Positions 24,152 through 35,134 are shown, counted from the first letter of the stretch. The stretch is 36,748 bases of DNA from Rhodospirillales bacterium (GCA_029859805.1 JAOUCL010000015.1:1-36748); one strand, 5' to 3'. Numbers and translations: made by a program. The notes: generated by a model not told the origin, from the letters alone.

Positions 24152-25157
24152 CCGCGCCGATCTGACCGCGCGGTTCCTCGCCGAGGCCGGCTGGCCGGGC
24201 GCGACGCCCCGGCCGCTCGCCGCCGACGCGTCGTTCCGGCGCTATTTCCGGCTGGTCCGCGACGGCGAGAGCGCGGTGTTGATGGACGCGCCGCCGCCGC
24301 ACGAAGACGTGGCCGCCTTCCACCGGGTCCAGCGCCTGCTGCGCGACCTCGGCTTCAGCGCGCCGCGCGCGCTCCGCGTCGACGAGACGGCCGGGCTCAT
24401 GCTGCTGGAAGACCTGGGCGATCGCACCTTTACGCGCGCCCTGGCCGAGGGCGCGCCCGAGGGCGCTCTCTACCGTTTGGCGGTGGACCTCTTGATCGCG
24501 CTGCACCGGACCTTCGCACCGGAGCCGGGCGGCGGTACCGAACTGCTGCCCTATGACGACACCCGTCTGCTGGACGAAGCGGCGCTCCTGACCGACTGGT
24601 ACCTTCCGGCCCTGGGCCGGGCGCCGGCGCCCGCCCAACGCAAGGCCTATCTGGCCGCCTGGGGCGCGGTGCTGCCGATCGCGCGTCGGGTGCCCGATAC
24701 CCTGGTGCTGCGCGACTACCACGTCGACAACCTGATGGTCGTGGATGGCCGCGACGGCGTGGCGGCCTGCGGCCTGCTCGATTTCCAGGACGCCGTCCTG
24801 GGACCGCTCAGCTACGACCTCGTGTCGCTGCTGGAGGACGTGCGGCGCGACGTCCCGGCGAAGCTCGTGGCGGAGATGCGCGAACGCTACCTGGCCGGCA
24901 TGCCCGGGGTCGACCGGGCGGCCTTCGACGCCTCCTACGCGGTCCTGGGTGCCCAGCGCAACGCGAAGATCATCGGCATCTTCACGCGGCTCTGCCGGCG
25001 CGACGGCAAGCCGGAGTATCTGCGCCACATCCCGCGGACCTGGCGCCTCCTGGAGGGCGACCTGGCGCATCCGGCGCTGGACCCCGTACGGACTTGGTTC
25101 GACCGGGAGGTGCCTGGCGATGCGCGCCGCGCGCCCGACGCCGAGGGCCCGGCATGA
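24144..25157 (+). CDS. amgK: N-acetylmuramate/N-acetylglucosamine anomeric kinase AmgK
   Basis: A 337-residue member of the aminoglycoside phosphotransferase fold. The N-lobe has RPLAADASFRRYFRLVRDGE (nucleotide-binding loop) and LLEDLGDRTF. The catalytic loop is LVLRDYHVDNLMV and the metal-binding segment LLDFQDAVLGPLSYDL. With MurU, AmgK forms the recycling shortcut that converts MurNAc to UDP-MurNAc and bypasses de novo, fosfomycin-sensitive synthesis. The direct join to murU through an ATGA overlap makes this assignment stronger than the kinase fold alone. It overlaps tsaE by 8 bases, so translational coupling is likely. Confidence 0.93.
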   Translation: MVDRADLTARFLAEAGWPGATPRPLAADASFRRYFRLVRDGESAVLMDAPPPHEDVAAFHRVQRLLRDLGFSAPRALRVDETAGLMLLEDLGDRTFTRALAEGAPEGALYRLAVDLLIALHRTFAPEPGGGTELLPYDDTRLLDEAALLTDWYLPALGRAPAPAQRKAYLAAWGAVLPIARRVPDTLVLRDYHVDNLMVVDGRDGVAACGLLDFQDAVLGPLSYDLVSLLEDVRRDVPAKLVAEMRERYLAGMPGVDRAAFDASYAVLGAQRNAKIIGIFTRLCRRDGKPEYLRHIPRTWRLLEGDLAHPALDPVRTWFDREVPGDARRAPDAEGPA

Positions 25158-25897
25158 CCACGTCGAAGACGGCTCCCGAGCGTGCCATGGTCCTGGCCGC
25201 CGGCCGCGGCGAACGCATGCGGCCGCTGACCGACAAGACGCCAAAGCCCATGATCGAGGTGCGTGGCAGGGCCATGATCGACCGAGTGCTCGACCGCCTC
25301 GCGGCGGCCGGGGTGAAGAAGGCGGTGGTCAACCTGCATCACCTGGGCGACCAGATCGAACGCCACCTGGCGGCGCGCCGCGGCCCGAGTGTCGTGTTCT
25401 CGCATGAGGCCGAGCTGCTCGATACCGGCGGCGGCGTCACCAAGGCCCTGCCGGAGCTGGGCAAGCTGCCCTTCTTCGCGTTGAACGGCGACGTGGTCTG
25501 GCTGGACGGCGGTTCGCCGGCCCTGGAGCGTCTCGCCGCAGCCTGGGACGGCGCCGCCATGGACGTGCTGCTGCTGCTCCACCCCACCGCCTACGCCCAT
25601 GGGTATCACGGCGCCGGCGACTTCTTCATGTCGCCCGAGGGCCAGCTCCGCCGGCGTCGTGAGCGCGAGGTGGCGCCCTTCATCTTTGCCGGGATCCAGA
25701 TCCTCCACCCACGCATATTTCAGGACGTGCCCACGGGCGCCTTCTCGCTCAATCTCGTTTACGACCGGGCGGCGGAAGCCGGGCGCCTTTGGGGTCTGCG
25801 CCACGACGGCGAATGGTTCCACGTCGGCACGCCGGAGGCGCTGGGCGAAGTCGAGAACGCCCTGCACCACATGACACTGGGCGCGGTCCAGAGGTGA
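25154..25897 (+). CDS. murU: N-acetylmuramate alpha-1-phosphate uridylyltransferase MurU
   Basis: A 247-residue nucleotidyltransferase. The start ATG at 25154 overlaps the amgK stop (ATGA). The N-terminal loop AMVLAAGRGERMRPLTDKTP, followed by KPMIEV, is the pyrophosphorylase signature that binds UTP and the catalytic magnesium. NLHHLGDQIERHL, ETGGG-like LLDTGGGVTKAL and NGDVVWL are also conserved. It makes UDP-MurNAc from MurNAc-1-phosphate, the step after AmgK. A related family, mannose-1-phosphate guanylyltransferase, shares these motifs, but the kinase partner favours MurU. Its end overlaps the addB start (GTGA). Confidence 0.92.
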   Translation: MTTSKTAPERAMVLAAGRGERMRPLTDKTPKPMIEVRGRAMIDRVLDRLAAAGVKKAVVNLHHLGDQIERHLAARRGPSVVFSHEAELLDTGGGVTKALPELGKLPFFALNGDVVWLDGGSPALERLAAAWDGAAMDVLLLLHPTAYAHGYHGAGDFFMSPEGQLRRRREREVAPFIFAGIQILHPRIFQDVPTGAFSLNLVYDRAAEAGRLWGLRHDGEWFHVGTPEALGEVENALHHMTLGAVQR

Positions 25898-28800
25898 GCG
25901 AGGCCGCGCCCAGGATCGTCAACATTTCGCCCGGCGTATCCTTCGTCGACGCCCTGGCACGGGGCCTGCTGTCGCGCTGGGACGGCGATCCGCTGGAATT
26001 GTCCCGCGCTACGGTGCTGCTGCCGACCCGGCGTGCCTGCCGAGCGCTCGGCGAAGCCTTTCTGCGAGCCTCTGGAGGGCGGCCGCTGCTGCTGCCCCGG
26101 CTCGTACCGCTGGGCGACCTCGATGCCGAGGAACTTCAGCTGACCGGTGACGAAGGGGCCCTGAGCGACTCGCTCGGGACCGATCTGCCGCCGGCTATGC
26201 CGCCTCTCAGGCGCCAACTCCTGTTGGCCCGGCTGATTCTCGCCTGGTCCCGCGCCGAGGCGGGGGTCGCCGGCGGCCCGGTGCCCGGCGAGGACCAGGC
26301 CGCCCGCCTGGCCGAGGAGCTGGCCCGGCTGCTCGATCAGGTCGAGACCGAGGGCCTGGACTTCGAGCGTCTTGCGGCCCTGGTACCCGAGGACTATGCG
26401 GAACATTGGCAGACCACCCTTCGCTTCCTGAGCATCCTGAGCGAGCGCTGGCCGGAGGTGCAGGCAGAGGAGGGTTGTATCGGTCCGGCCGAGCGGCGGC
26501 GCCGGCTGCTCGAAGCCCAGGCCGAGGCGTGGCGGCGAAGGCCGCCCGCCGACCCGGTGATCGTGGCCGGTTCGACCGGCAGCATACCGGCGGCGGCGGC
26601 ATTGATCGCCGTCGTGGCGCGACAGCCTCGAGGCCAGGTCGTTCTACCCGGTCTCGACCGGACGGCAGATGAGGAGACCTGGGCGGAAATACGCGACGAC
26701 CCGTCCCATCCGCAGCACGGTTTGGCAGCTCTCTTGGAGCGGCTGGAGGTACCGCGCGAGGCCGTCGCCGAGTGGCCGGATACAGGTCTTGCGGCGACAT
26801 CCGCCGGCCGCACCGGGTTCGTCAACTTGGCGCTGCGGCCGGCCGAACAGACCTCCGAATGGCGTGCCATGGCGGACGCGCCGGGCCGGGCCGGCCTGGA
26901 GGAAGTCCTGGCCGGTGTGAAGCGAGTCGATTGTTCTGGACCCGGCGAAGAGGCGACGGTGATTGCACTCCTGTTGCGGCAAACTCTCGCGGTCCCGGGG
27001 CGTCGGGCCAACCTGGTCACCCCGGACCGCGGCCTCGCCCGGCGTGTCGCTGCGGAGCTGCACCGCTGGGACGTCGAGGTCGACGACTCCGCCGGCACGC
27101 CGCTGGGCGAGACGCCGCCCGGCACCTTTCTCAGACTGACCGCCGACATGATCGCGGCGCGTCTGGCGCCCCTGCCGCTGCTCGCCGCGTTGAAGCACCC
27201 CTTGGCCGCGGGCGGGCTGTCGCAAGGCGCCTTCCGGGCCAAGGTCAGGGCGCTCGAGCGCGCCGCGCTGCGCGGCCCCCGGCCGGCGCCGGGCTTTGCC
27301 GGCCTGATCGAGGGCCTGCAGGCAGAGGAGGCGGAGCGGGAGCTGGCCGCCTGGCTCGCGGCGCTTGCCGAGGCGGCGGCGCCCTTCGTCCAAGCGCTGG
27401 CCCGGCCCCAGGCCGGATTGGCCGAGCTGCTCGATGCCCATGTCGCCTTCACCGAGGCTTTGGCGGCCAGCGATACCTCGGCCGGCGCCGAACGGCTCTG
27501 GGCGCAGGAGGCCGGCGAAGCGGCCGCCGGTTTCGTCGCCGACCTGCGCGAGGCGGCGGACGGCGCGCCGGCCTTCGGCGGCGAGCGCTACCCGGCCCTG
27601 CTCGACAGCCTGATGGCCGGCCAGGTCGTGCGCCCGCGCTGTGGCAGCCATCCCCGCCTCGCCATCCTGGGCCCCTTGGAGGCGCGTCTCCAGCACGCTG
27701 ATCTGGTCGTGCTCGCCGGCCTGAACGAGGGGACCTGGCCGGCCGAGGTCGACCCCGGTCCCTGGCTCAGCCGGCCCATGCGGGCCCGCTTCGGTCTGCC
27801 CGCCCCGGAACGGCGGATCGGCCTGGCGGCGCACGACTTCGCCCAGGCCTTTTCGGCGCCCGAGGTGTTCCTGACCCGCGCGACCCGGGTCGGCGGCACG
27901 CCCAGCGTGCCGTCGCGCTGGCTGCTCCGGATCGACGCCCTGCTGGCGGCGCTCGACCTGCCGGCCATCCAGGAAGAGCCCTGGTGGCGCGGCTGGGCCG
28001 CGGCGCTCGACCGGCCCGCCGAAGTTCGGCCGGCGCCGCCGCCCGAACCGCGGCCGCCCGTCGCCGCGCGGCCGCGCCGCCTTTCCGTGACCCAGGTCGA
28101 GACCTGGATGCGCGACCCCTACGCGCTCTACGCCCGCAAGGTGCTCGGACTGGAGCCGCTCGACCCGATCGATGCCGATCCGGGCGCCGCCGACCGGGGC
28201 ACCCTGATCCACAAGGCGCTCGAGCGGTTCCTGAAGGCCTATCCGGAGTCTCTGCCCGAGGATCCGGCCGCCGCCCTGCTCGCCGAGGGGGAGGCGGTCT
28301 TCGAGGCGATCCGGGCCAAGCCCGGCGTCTGGGCCTTCTGGTGGCCGCGCTTCCGGCGCATCGCCAGCTGGTTCGCCGAGGCCGAGCAGGCCCGCCGCAG
28401 TGGGACCGTCCGCGCCTGGGGCGAGCTGCGGGGCCGACTCGAGCTGGCCGGGCCGGCCGGGCCCTTCTTGCTGAGCGCCACGGCGGACCGAATCGACCTC
28501 CGGCGCGACGGCGCGACCGCCATACTCGACTACAAGACCGGCGGCCTGCCGGGCCAGAAGGACATCGAGCTGGGCTTCGCGCCGCAGCTGCCGCTTGAGG
28601 CGGCGATCGCCGCCGCGGGAGGCTTCGGTCCCGACGTGCCGGCAGTGGTGCCGGCCAGCCTGGAATTCTGGCGCTTGACCGGGGGCGAGCCGCCCGGCGA
28701 GGCCAAGGCGGTCAAGGGCGACCCCGGCGACCTGGCCAACCGGGCCCTGGACGGGTTGCACCGGCTGGTCGCCCTGTTCGACGATGTCGCGACGCCCTAC

Positions 28801-28905
28801 GCCGCGCTGCCGCGGCCCGACCGGACACCGCGCTACAACGACTATCTGCACCTGGCGCGGGTCAAGGAGTGGTCGGCCGGCGGGTCGGGGGAGGGGGACC
28901 AGTGA
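25894..28905 (+). CDS. addB: Double-strand break repair protein AddB
   Basis: A 1003-residue subunit of the AddAB helicase-nuclease. The GTG at 25894 overlaps the murU stop. The N-terminal region has a degenerate helicase-like fold (TVLLPTRRACRALGEAFL) without a proper Walker A, as is usual for alphaproteobacterial AddB. The central segment includes LVVLAGLNEGTWPAEVDPGP and WLSRPMRARFGLP. The C-terminal nuclease begins RRLSVTQVETWMRDPYALYA and has AILDYKTGGLPGQKD (D and K of the PD-(D/E)xK site, about residue 878). No cysteines flank the nuclease domain, so the iron-sulphur cluster of Bacillus AddB is not expected. Its end overlaps addA by four bases. Confidence 0.96.
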   Translation: MSEAAPRIVNISPGVSFVDALARGLLSRWDGDPLELSRATVLLPTRRACRALGEAFLRASGGRPLLLPRLVPLGDLDAEELQLTGDEGALSDSLGTDLPPAMPPLRRQLLLARLILAWSRAEAGVAGGPVPGEDQAARLAEELARLLDQVETEGLDFERLAALVPEDYAEHWQTTLRFLSILSERWPEVQAEEGCIGPAERRRRLLEAQAEAWRRRPPADPVIVAGSTGSIPAAAALIAVVARQPRGQVVLPGLDRTADEETWAEIRDDPSHPQHGLAALLERLEVPREAVAEWPDTGLAATSAGRTGFVNLALRPAEQTSEWRAMADAPGRAGLEEVLAGVKRVDCSGPGEEATVIALLLRQTLAVPGRRANLVTPDRGLARRVAAELHRWDVEVDDSAGTPLGETPPGTFLRLTADMIAARLAPLPLLAALKHPLAAGGLSQGAFRAKVRALERAALRGPRPAPGFAGLIEGLQAEEAERELAAWLAALAEAAAPFVQALARPQAGLAELLDAHVAFTEALAASDTSAGAERLWAQEAGEAAAGFVADLREAADGAPAFGGERYPALLDSLMAGQVVRPRCGSHPRLAILGPLEARLQHADLVVLAGLNEGTWPAEVDPGPWLSRPMRARFGLPAPERRIGLAAHDFAQAFSAPEVFLTRATRVGGTPSVPSRWLLRIDALLAALDLPAIQEEPWWRGWAAALDRPAEVRPAPPPEPRPPVAARPRRLSVTQVETWMRDPYALYARKVLGLEPLDPIDADPGAADRGTLIHKALERFLKAYPESLPEDPAAALLAEGEAVFEAIRAKPGVWAFWWPRFRRIASWFAEAEQARRSGTVRAWGELRGRLELAGPAGPFLLSATADRIDLRRDGATAILDYKTGGLPGQKDIELGFAPQLPLEAAIAAAGGFGPDVPAVVPASLEFWRLTGGEPPGEAKAVKGDPGDLANRALDGLHRLVALFDDVATPYAALPRPDRTPRYNDYLHLARVKEWSAGGSGEGDQ

Positions 28906-31900
28906 GTCCCGCCGCCCAGCGCCGCGAGAAGACGGGCAAGGCCGCTGCTGCCCAGCGACGCGCGGCCGAACCGGAGACCTCGGTCTGGGTCGCGGCCTCG
29001 GCCGGCACCGGCAAGACCAAGGTGCTGACCGACCGGGTGCTCAGCCTCATGTTGCACGGCAGCGAGCCGGCGCGGATCCTTTGCCTAACCTTCACCAAGG
29101 CGGCGGCGGCCGAAATGGCCAACCGCCTGGCCGCACGGCTGGCCAAGTGGACGGCCTTGACCGACAAATCGCTTGCCGAGGAGCTCGAAGGGCTGCTCGG
29201 CCGGGCGCCCGACGAGTCCACGCTGGCCACGGCCCGCCGCCTTTTCGCCCGGGTGCTGGACGCGCCCGGAGGCATCAAGATTCAAACCCTGCACGCGTTC
29301 TGTCAATCGCTGCTGGGGCGATTCCCTCTGGAGGCGGGAGTGCCGGCGCACTTCCAGGTGCTCGATGAGCGCTCGGCGGCCGAGATGCTGACGGCGGCGC
29401 GGGAGGAAATGCTGGTCGCGGCCCGGCTGCCGGAGGGCGGCCCGCTGGCCGACGCCATCGCCGTGGTCACGGCCCATATCCACGAGCAGGGTTTCACCGA
29501 GCTGATGGCCGAACTGATCAAGGAGCGGGCCCGCCTGGCCCGGTTGATCCAGGACCATGGCGGCATCGCGGGGGTCATCGCGGCGCTCTGCCGCGTGCTG
29601 GAGGTCGGCGAGGCGGACAGCGTGGCGACTCTGCTGGCCGAGGCTTCGGCTGACCAGGCCTTCGACCACATGGGCCTGCGCCTTGCCGCGGAGGCCATGG
29701 CCGGAGGCTCCAAGACCGACCGCGCCCATGGCGCCGTGATCGCAGACTGGCTCGCGGCCTCGCCGGCGGACCGGGCCGCGAGCTTTCAGGAGTACCTCTC
29801 GGCCTTCTTCACCAAAGGCGGCGAGGGCGAAGTTTACAAGGCGCTGATCCACAAGGAAGCGCTGGCCGCGCTGCCGGGGGCCGAGGAAATCCTGGCCGGC
29901 GAGGCCGCGCGGCTCGAGCGGCTGCGCACCAGGCTACACGCCGTTACCGTGGCCGAGGCGACGGCCGCATTGCTGCATCTGGGCGATGCCATCCTCGGGG
30001 CCTACCTGCGCCACAAGCGGGCCCGGGGGTTGTTGGATTACGACGACCTGATCCTGGAAACCCGGAACCTACTGGCGCGGCCGGGTGTGGCGGCCTGGGT
30101 CTTGTACAAGCTGGACGGCGGGGTAGATCACATCCTGATCGACGAGGCCCAGGACACCAACCCGGAACAGTGGCAGGTGGTCCAGGCCATATCGGCGGAG
30201 TTCTTCGCCGGCGAGGGCGCGCGGGACGAGGTCCGCACGGTCTTCGCGGTCGGCGACGCCAAGCAGTCGATCTTCAGTTTCCAGCGCGCCGACCCGGCGG
30301 CCTTCGCCGGGATGCGCGCGCATTTCGCCCGCCGGGCGGGCGAGGTCGGGCGGCGCTGGGACAAGGTCGATCTGGAGGTCTCGTTCCGCTCGACGGCGGC
30401 GGTGCTTCAGGCGGTCGACCAAGTCTTTGCCGCTCCGGAGGTCCGGGACGGCGTCCTGTTCGGCGAGGCGGGGCTCAGCCACGACCCGGTGCGCGTCGGC
30501 CAGGCCGGGCAGGTCGAGCTGTGGCCCGCGGCCGAGCCCCAAGAAAGGGACGAGCCCGAGCCCTGGGAGCCGCCCCAGGCGCGGCGTGGCGCAGCTGCCC
30601 CGCGCACGCGGCTGGCCAGGCTTATCGCCCGGCGGATCTGGCGCTGGACCCGGGCCGAGGAGGGCGCCCATGACCCCGAGGCCTGGCTCGCCTCCAAGGG
30701 CCGGCGGCTCCGGCCCGGGGACATCCTGGTGCTGGTGCGCCGGCGCAACGACTTCGTCGAGGAGCTGGTGCGCGAGCTGAAGCAGCACGACGTGCCGGTC
30801 GCCGGGGTCGATCGTATGGTTTTGACCGAGCAGCTCGCGGTCATGGACCTGGTCGCGCTCGGGCGGAGCCTGCTGTTGCCCGAAGACGACCTGACCCTTG
30901 CCACGGTGCTCAAGGGGCCGCTGATCGGCCTCACCGAGGAGCAGCTGTTCGACCTGGCATATGACCGTTCCGGCGGCCTCTGGGCCGAGTTGGCGCGACG
31001 GGCCGAGCGCGACGGGGCGCTCCGGGCGGCCTACGGTATCTTGACGGCGCTGCAGGCCCGCGCCGACTATGTCCGCCCCTACGAGCTCTATGGCGAACTG
31101 CTCGGCCGCGGGCGGGGGCGGGACAAGCTGCTGGCTCGGCTCGGTCCGGAGGCCGCCGATCCGATCGAGGAGTTCCTCTCCCTGGCGCTCGCCTTCGAGC
31201 GTGAGCAGGTGCCGTCCCTGGAAGGCTTCCTGCACTGGCTCGAGGCTGGGGCCCAGGCGGTGAAGCGCGACATGGAGCACGGCGGCGACACGGTCCGGGT
31301 CATGACCGTGCATGGCGCCAAAGGCCTCCAGGCCCCGGTGGTCTTCCTCCCCGACACCCTGCAGGTGCCGCAGGCCGGCCGCGGCCTCCTGTGGCTGGAG
31401 CACGCGGGCGGTCTCGCCTTGTGGCCGGTCCGCAAGAGCTATGACGGTGCAGCCGCCGAACGGGCCCGCGCCGCCGCGGCCGAGGCCCAGGACCAGGAAT
31501 ACCGCCGCCTGCTCTATGTCGCCATGACCCGCGCCGAGGACAGGCTCTACGTCTGCGGCTGGAACACCCGATCCAAGGCGCCGCAAGCCTGCTGGTATCG
31601 TTTGATCGAGGCGGCCCTGCCGGCCGTTGCGGAAGAGGTCCGTTTCGACTTCACCGGCGAGATCGACGGCGGCTGGGCCGGTCCGGGCCTGCGGCTCGTC
31701 ACGGCGCAGGCGGCCGAGCCCGAGGAGGCGCCGGAGGCCGCGATCGAACCCGGGCCGCCGGCAGGGCTGCCGCCCTGGGCGCACGAGGCCGCGCCGCCGG
31801 AGCCGGCCCCGCCGCGCCCGCTCGCACCGTCGCGCCCTGCGATGGACGAGCCGCCGGTGCGGTCGCCGCTCGGCTCCGACGACGGCCTGCGATTTCGCCG

Positions 31901-32393
31901 CGGGCGGATCGTCCACCGCCTCCTGCAGAGCCTGCCCGATTTGCCGGCCGCGCGGCGTCCCGAGGCCGCAGGGCGATTCCTGGCCGGACCGGTCCACGCG
32001 CTGACCGCGGCGCAACAGGCGGAGATCCTGGCCGAGACCTTGGCGGCGCTCGACCACCCGGACTTCGCCGGGCTGTTCGGGCCGCACAGCCGCGCCGAGG
32101 TGCCAATCGTCGGCATGATCGAAGGCGCCCGGGGCGTCGAGGTGGTTTCCGGCCAGATCGACCGGCTCGTGGTGACCGACAAGGCGGTCCTAGTCGTGGA
32201 CTACAAGACCAACCGCCCCGCGCCCCGGACCGAGGCTGAGGTGCCCGCGCTCTATCTGAGACAAATGGCCGCCTATCGCGCTGTCTTGTCGGGCATATAC
32301 CCGGACCGGCCGATCGAGAGTTTTCTATTGTGGACGGAGGGTCCGCGAATCATGCACGTCAGCGATGCCTTGCTTGCAGGCCACGGCCCTTGA
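28902..32393 (+). CDS. addA: Double-strand break repair helicase-nuclease AddA
   Basis: A 1163-residue UvrD-type helicase fused to a nuclease. The GTG at 28902 overlaps the addB stop (GTGA) and has a GAGGGGG just upstream. Helicase motifs: [17 protein letters not shown] (about 30-45); Ia, [83 protein letters not shown]. The C-terminal nuclease has [12 protein letters not shown] and [13 protein letters not shown] (about 1099). With AddB it resects double-strand breaks until a Chi-like site and loads RecA. All motifs appear intact. Confidence 0.97.
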   Translation: MSPAAQRREKTGKAAAAQRRAAEPETSVWVAASAGTGKTKVLTDRVLSLMLHGSEPARILCLTFTKAAAAEMANRLAARLAKWTALTDKSLAEELEGLLGRAPDESTLATARRLFARVLDAPGGIKIQTLHAFCQSLLGRFPLEAGVPAHFQVLDERSAAEMLTAAREEMLVAARLPEGGPLADAIAVVTAHIHEQGFTELMAELIKERARLARLIQDHGGIAGVIAALCRVLEVGEADSVATLLAEASADQAFDHMGLRLAAEAMAGGSKTDRAHGAVIADWLAASPADRAASFQEYLSAFFTKGGEGEVYKALIHKEALAALPGAEEILAGEAARLERLRTRLHAVTVAEATAALLHLGDAILGAYLRHKRARGLLDYDDLILETRNLLARPGVAAWVLYKLDGGVDHILIDEAQDTNPEQWQVVQAISAEFFAGEGARDEVRTVFAVGDAKQSIFSFQRADPAAFAGMRAHFARRAGEVGRRWDKVDLEVSFRSTAAVLQAVDQVFAAPEVRDGVLFGEAGLSHDPVRVGQAGQVELWPAAEPQERDEPEPWEPPQARRGAAAPRTRLARLIARRIWRWTRAEEGAHDPEAWLASKGRRLRPGDILVLVRRRNDFVEELVRELKQHDVPVAGVDRMVLTEQLAVMDLVALGRSLLLPEDDLTLATVLKGPLIGLTEEQLFDLAYDRSGGLWAELARRAERDGALRAAYGILTALQARADYVRPYELYGELLGRGRGRDKLLARLGPEAADPIEEFLSLALAFEREQVPSLEGFLHWLEAGAQAVKRDMEHGGDTVRVMTVHGAKGLQAPVVFLPDTLQVPQAGRGLLWLEHAGGLALWPVRKSYDGAAAERARAAAAEAQDQEYRRLLYVAMTRAEDRLYVCGWNTRSKAPQACWYRLIEAALPAVAEEVRFDFTGEIDGGWAGPGLRLVTAQAAEPEEAPEAAIEPGPPAGLPPWAHEAAPPEPAPPRPLAPSRPAMDEPPVRSPLGSDDGLRFRRGRIVHRLLQSLPDLPAARRPEAAGRFLAGPVHALTAAQQAEILAETLAALDHPDFAGLFGPHSRAEVPIVGMIEGARGVEVVSGQIDRLVVTDKAVLVVDYKTNRPAPRTEAEVPALYLRQMAAYRAVLSGIYPDRPIESFLLWTEGPRIMHVSDALLAGHGP

Positions 32394-32487
32394 CGATGTG
32401 CGGGGGTGCCCCCTAAATGAGTCCGTGTTAAGTTTCGAGTCCCGGCCCCCCGGCCGGTCCCCCGACAACCGCCACAGGGATAGCTGC

Positions 32488-32808
32488 ATGACTACCACCA
32501 GAACCAGTGACGAGAGCTTCGATAACGATGTACTGAAGGCCGACGGTCCCGTGCTGGTCGACTTCTGGGCCGAATGGTGCGGTCCCTGCAAGATTATCGC
32601 CCCGGCGCTCGAGGAGATCGCCGAAGAGATGAACGGCCGGGTGACGGTCGCCAAGATGAACATCGACGAAAATCCCGCGACTCCGCAGAAATACGGTGTG
32701 CGAGGCATTCCGACGCTGATGCTGTTCAAGGACGGCGCGGTCGCCGCCACCAAGGTCGGGGCCCTGCCCAAGACCCAGCTCGCCGAATGGGTCGAGTCGG
32801 TGATCTGA
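32488..32808 (+). CDS. trxA: Thioredoxin 1
   Basis: A 106-residue thioredoxin. The active site WCGPC has C31 and C34, preceded by VLVDFWAEW and followed by [13 protein letters not shown]. The cis-proline loop [11 protein letters not shown] is present. It reduces protein disulfides in the cytoplasm with electrons from thioredoxin reductase. The start at 32488 has AGGGA 7-8 bases upstream; longer frames are unconserved. It lies 94 bases after addA in the same direction, the position it commonly holds in alphaproteobacteria. A strong terminator follows at 32844-32870. Confidence 0.97.
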   Translation: MTTTRTSDESFDNDVLKADGPVLVDFWAEWCGPCKIIAPALEEIAEEMNGRVTVAKMNIDENPATPQKYGVRGIPTLMLFKDGAVAATKVGALPKTQLAEWVESVI

Positions 32809-32843
32809 CCCGGCGGCGCAAGCAAAGCCATAGAGAGATAAAG

Positions 32844-32870
32844 CCCCGCCTGTCCTCAGGCGGGGTTTTT
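32844..32870. terminator. Rho-independent terminator of trxA, probably bidirectional
   Basis: CCCCGCCTG (32844-32852), loop TCCT, CAGGCGGGG (32857-32865), then TTTTT (32866-32870): nine perfect GC-rich pairs plus a T-run. Read on the minus strand the hairpin is followed by CTTTAT, so it may also end the folC operon, whose stop lies only 16 bases away. Confidence 0.93.
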
Positions 32871-32885
32871 CGTGGAGCCGTTCGT

Positions 32886-34214
32886 TCAAACGTTGTCCGC
32901 GAGCACCCGTCCGGCGAGGTACAGCGAGCCGCAGATCAACACGCGCCCCGGCCTGTCCGTCCGGGCGACGATTTGCTCCAGTGCTTCGGCGATGTCACGG
33001 ACGGGGCTGGCCGCAAAGCCGGCGGCCCTGGCCTCGTCCGAGGCCGCCTCGGCCGAGAGCGAGTTCGGCTCGCCGGGGATGGCGACGGCGTGAAGCGATT
33101 GAGCCAGTGGCGCGAGCGGTTTCAAGAAGTCTCTGGCTGCCTTGGAGTTCATCATCCCGAAGATCAGGTGGAGCGTCTGCTCGCGCCGGCGGCCGAGTTC
33201 CCTTGCCAGCGCTAAACCGGCAGCGGCGTTGTGCCCGCCGTCAAGCCACAGCTCCCAGCCGTCCGGTAGAAGGGCCGGGAGCGGCCCCTGCTTCAAGGTC
33301 TGCAAGCGGCCGGGCCAATGGGCTTCGGACAGGCCTCGGTCGAGCGCCCTGTCGTCCAACCCAAAACCCTCGAGCCGACCGGCCGCGGCGAGAGCCATGG
33401 CGGCATTTTCGACCTGATGGCCCCCCAAGAGGGCCGGCCGGGCGAAGTCCCGGCGCGTGCCGCCTTCGACAAACATGAACCCGCGGTCGTTCGGCTCGAA
33501 CCGCCAGTCCGGTCCGGCGCGGGACAAAGGAGCGCAGACCGCGGCCGCCTGCGACTCGATGACCGCGAGCGCTTCGGCGGTCTGCGGGCCGATCACCGCC
33601 GGCACGCCCCGCTTCAGGATGCCGGCTTTCTCGGCGGCGATCGCTTCCAGGGTGTCGCCCAAGAACTGGACGTGATCGATGGAGACCGGCGTGATCACGG
33701 ATAGCCGCGGCCGCTCGACGACGTTGGTGGCGTCCAGCCGGCCGCCCAGTCCAGTCTCGAGCAGCAGGATGTCGGCCGGGTGGCGGGTGAAAGCAAGGAA
33801 GGCCGCGGCCGTCGTGATCTCGAAGAAGGTGATCGGCGATGGGCCGTTCGCGGTCTCGCACTCCTCCAGGAGATCGACCAGCTCGGGCTCCTCGATCAAG
33901 GTGCCGTTCAAACGGATGCGCTCGTGGAAGCGCGTCAGATGGGGCGAGGTATAGACGTGCACCCGCTGGCCGGCGGCCTCCAGCATGGCACGCAGATAAG
34001 CGATCACGGACCCCTTCCCGTTGGTGCCCGCGACATGCACGACCGGCGGCAGCTTGCGTTCGGGATTGCCCAGGCGCTGGAGCAGGCGCTCGATCCGCCC
34101 GAGCGACAGGTCGATGACCTTGGGGTGCAGCCGGGTGAGGCGGTCTAGGACCGCGTCACTCGGTCTCGGCGTCGTCCCCGGGATCCGGGTGGTGGCCGCT
34201 GGTGGGCTTGTCAT
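32886..34214 (-). CDS. folC: Bifunctional folylpolyglutamate synthase/dihydrofolate synthase
   Basis: A 442-residue Mur-ligase-like enzyme that joins glutamate to dihydropteroate and then adds further glutamates to folates. The P-loop is [15 protein letters not shown], followed by [30 protein letters not shown] and [16 protein letters not shown] are family signatures. [28 protein letters not shown] and [10 protein letters not shown] complete the set. The only in-frame start that keeps the conserved N-terminal part is ATG 34214, giving a 59-base overlap with accD; no clear ribosome binding site is seen, so coupling to accD translation is likely. It is the last gene of the trpB-trpA-accD-folC series. 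Confidence 0.96.
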   Translation of the reverse strand: MTSPPAATTRIPGTTPRPSDAVLDRLTRLHPKVIDLSLGRIERLLQRLGNPERKLPPVVHVAGTNGKGSVIAYLRAMLEAAGQRVHVYTSPHLTRFHERIRLNGTLIEEPELVDLLEECETANGPSPITFFEITTAAAFLAFTRHPADILLLETGLGGRLDATNVVERPRLSVITPVSIDHVQFLGDTLEAIAAEKAGILKRGVPAVIGPQTAEALAVIESQAAAVCAPLSRAGPDWRFEPNDRGFMFVEGGTRRDFARPALLGGHQVENAAMALAAAGRLEGFGLDDRALDRGLSEAHWPGRLQTLKQGPLPALLPDGWELWLDGGHNAAAGLALARELGRRREQTLHLIFGMMNSKAARDFLKPLAPLAQSLHAVAIPGEPNSLSAEAASDEARAAGFAASPVRDIAEALEQIVARTDRPGRVLICGSLYLAGRVLADNV

Positions 34215-35112
34215 AGGGTATTTCGATATCGACCGCGTTGAGGGACACCACCTCGGCCGTGGGAGTCTTGTCGCGCAGCAGGGATAGGACTCGGATCAGG
34301 GTCTCGCGCAGCTCGCCCCGCTCGACCACCATGTCGACCATGCCGTGCTCCAGCAGGTACTCGGCGCGCTGGAAGCCGTCGGGCAGCGTCTCGCGAATGG
34401 TCTCCTCGATGACCCGGGCACCGGCAAAACCGATGACCGCACCCGGCTCGGCGACTGCGATATCGCCCAGCATGGCGAAGGAAGCGGAAACTCCGCCGGT
34501 CGTGGGGTCGGTCAGCAGCACAATGTAGGGCAGGCCGGCTTCCTTGACCATTTCGACGGCGATGACGCTGCGCGGCATCTGCATGAGGGACAGGATCCCC
34601 TCCTGCATGCGCGCGCCGCCGGAAGACGGCACGACGATCAGGGGCGCCGCCTGTTCGACCGCGAGGCGCGCCGCCGCCAGGATGCCCTCGCCGACCGCAA
34701 CCCCCATTGAGCCGCCCATGAAGGAGAAATTGAAGGCCGCGACAACGGTCGGATAGCCGCCCATATCGCCGTGAGCGATGACGATGGCGTCCTGCTCGCC
34801 GGTCTTGGAGAGGGCCTCGCGCAGGCGTTCGGAATAGCGCTTGCGGTCGCGGAACTTGAGTGGGTCGTGCGCGATGGCGGGCAGCTCGGCCCGGCTGTAC
34901 TTGCCGTCGTCGAACAGCATGGCAAGGCGCGCCTTGGCTCCAATCCGCATGTGATAGGCGCAGTGCGGGCAGACCCGCAGAGCACTTTCCAGCTCGCGAT
35001 GGAAGACCATCTGCCCGCAGTCCGGGCACTTCTCCCAGAGGTTATCCGGGACCTCGGTCTTCTTTACCAGGGCCCGTATTTTCGGGCGAACGTAGTTTGA
35101 GATCCAGTTCAT
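34156..35112 (-). CDS. accD: Acetyl-CoA carboxylase carboxyltransferase subunit beta
   Basis: A 318-residue subunit that, with AccA, moves the carboxyl group from biotin to acetyl-CoA to form malonyl-CoA for fatty acid synthesis. The N-terminal four-cysteine zinc finger is C29-P-D-C32 and C48-P-H-C51. The crotonase-like core has [19 protein letters not shown] and [19 protein letters not shown], with [20 protein letters not shown] for acyl-CoA binding. The start at 35112 ([10 protein letters not shown]) has AGGA 6 bases upstream; a frame from 35175 is not conserved. The C-terminal tail is acidic and polar. It is 22 bases downstream of trpA. Confidence 0.97.
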   Translation of the reverse strand: MNWISNYVRPKIRALVKKTEVPDNLWEKCPDCGQMVFHRELESALRVCPHCAYHMRIGAKARLAMLFDDGKYSRAELPAIAHDPLKFRDRKRYSERLREALSKTGEQDAIVIAHGDMGGYPTVVAAFNFSFMGGSMGVAVGEGILAAARLAVEQAAPLIVVPSSGGARMQEGILSLMQMPRSVIAVEMVKEAGLPYIVLLTDPTTGGVSASFAMLGDIAVAEPGAVIGFAGARVIEETIRETLPDGFQRAEYLLEHGMVDMVVERGELRETLIRVLSLLRDKTPTAEVVSLNAVDIEIPYDKPTSGHHPDPGDDAETE

Positions 35113-35134
35113 GGGTTCCTGTCCGAAGACGGGT

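Noticed and set aside
26644-28851. 735-residue minus-strand frame opposite addB
   Set aside because: Antisense artefact of GC-rich codon usage, low-complexity and without motifs; AddB motifs are on the plus strand.
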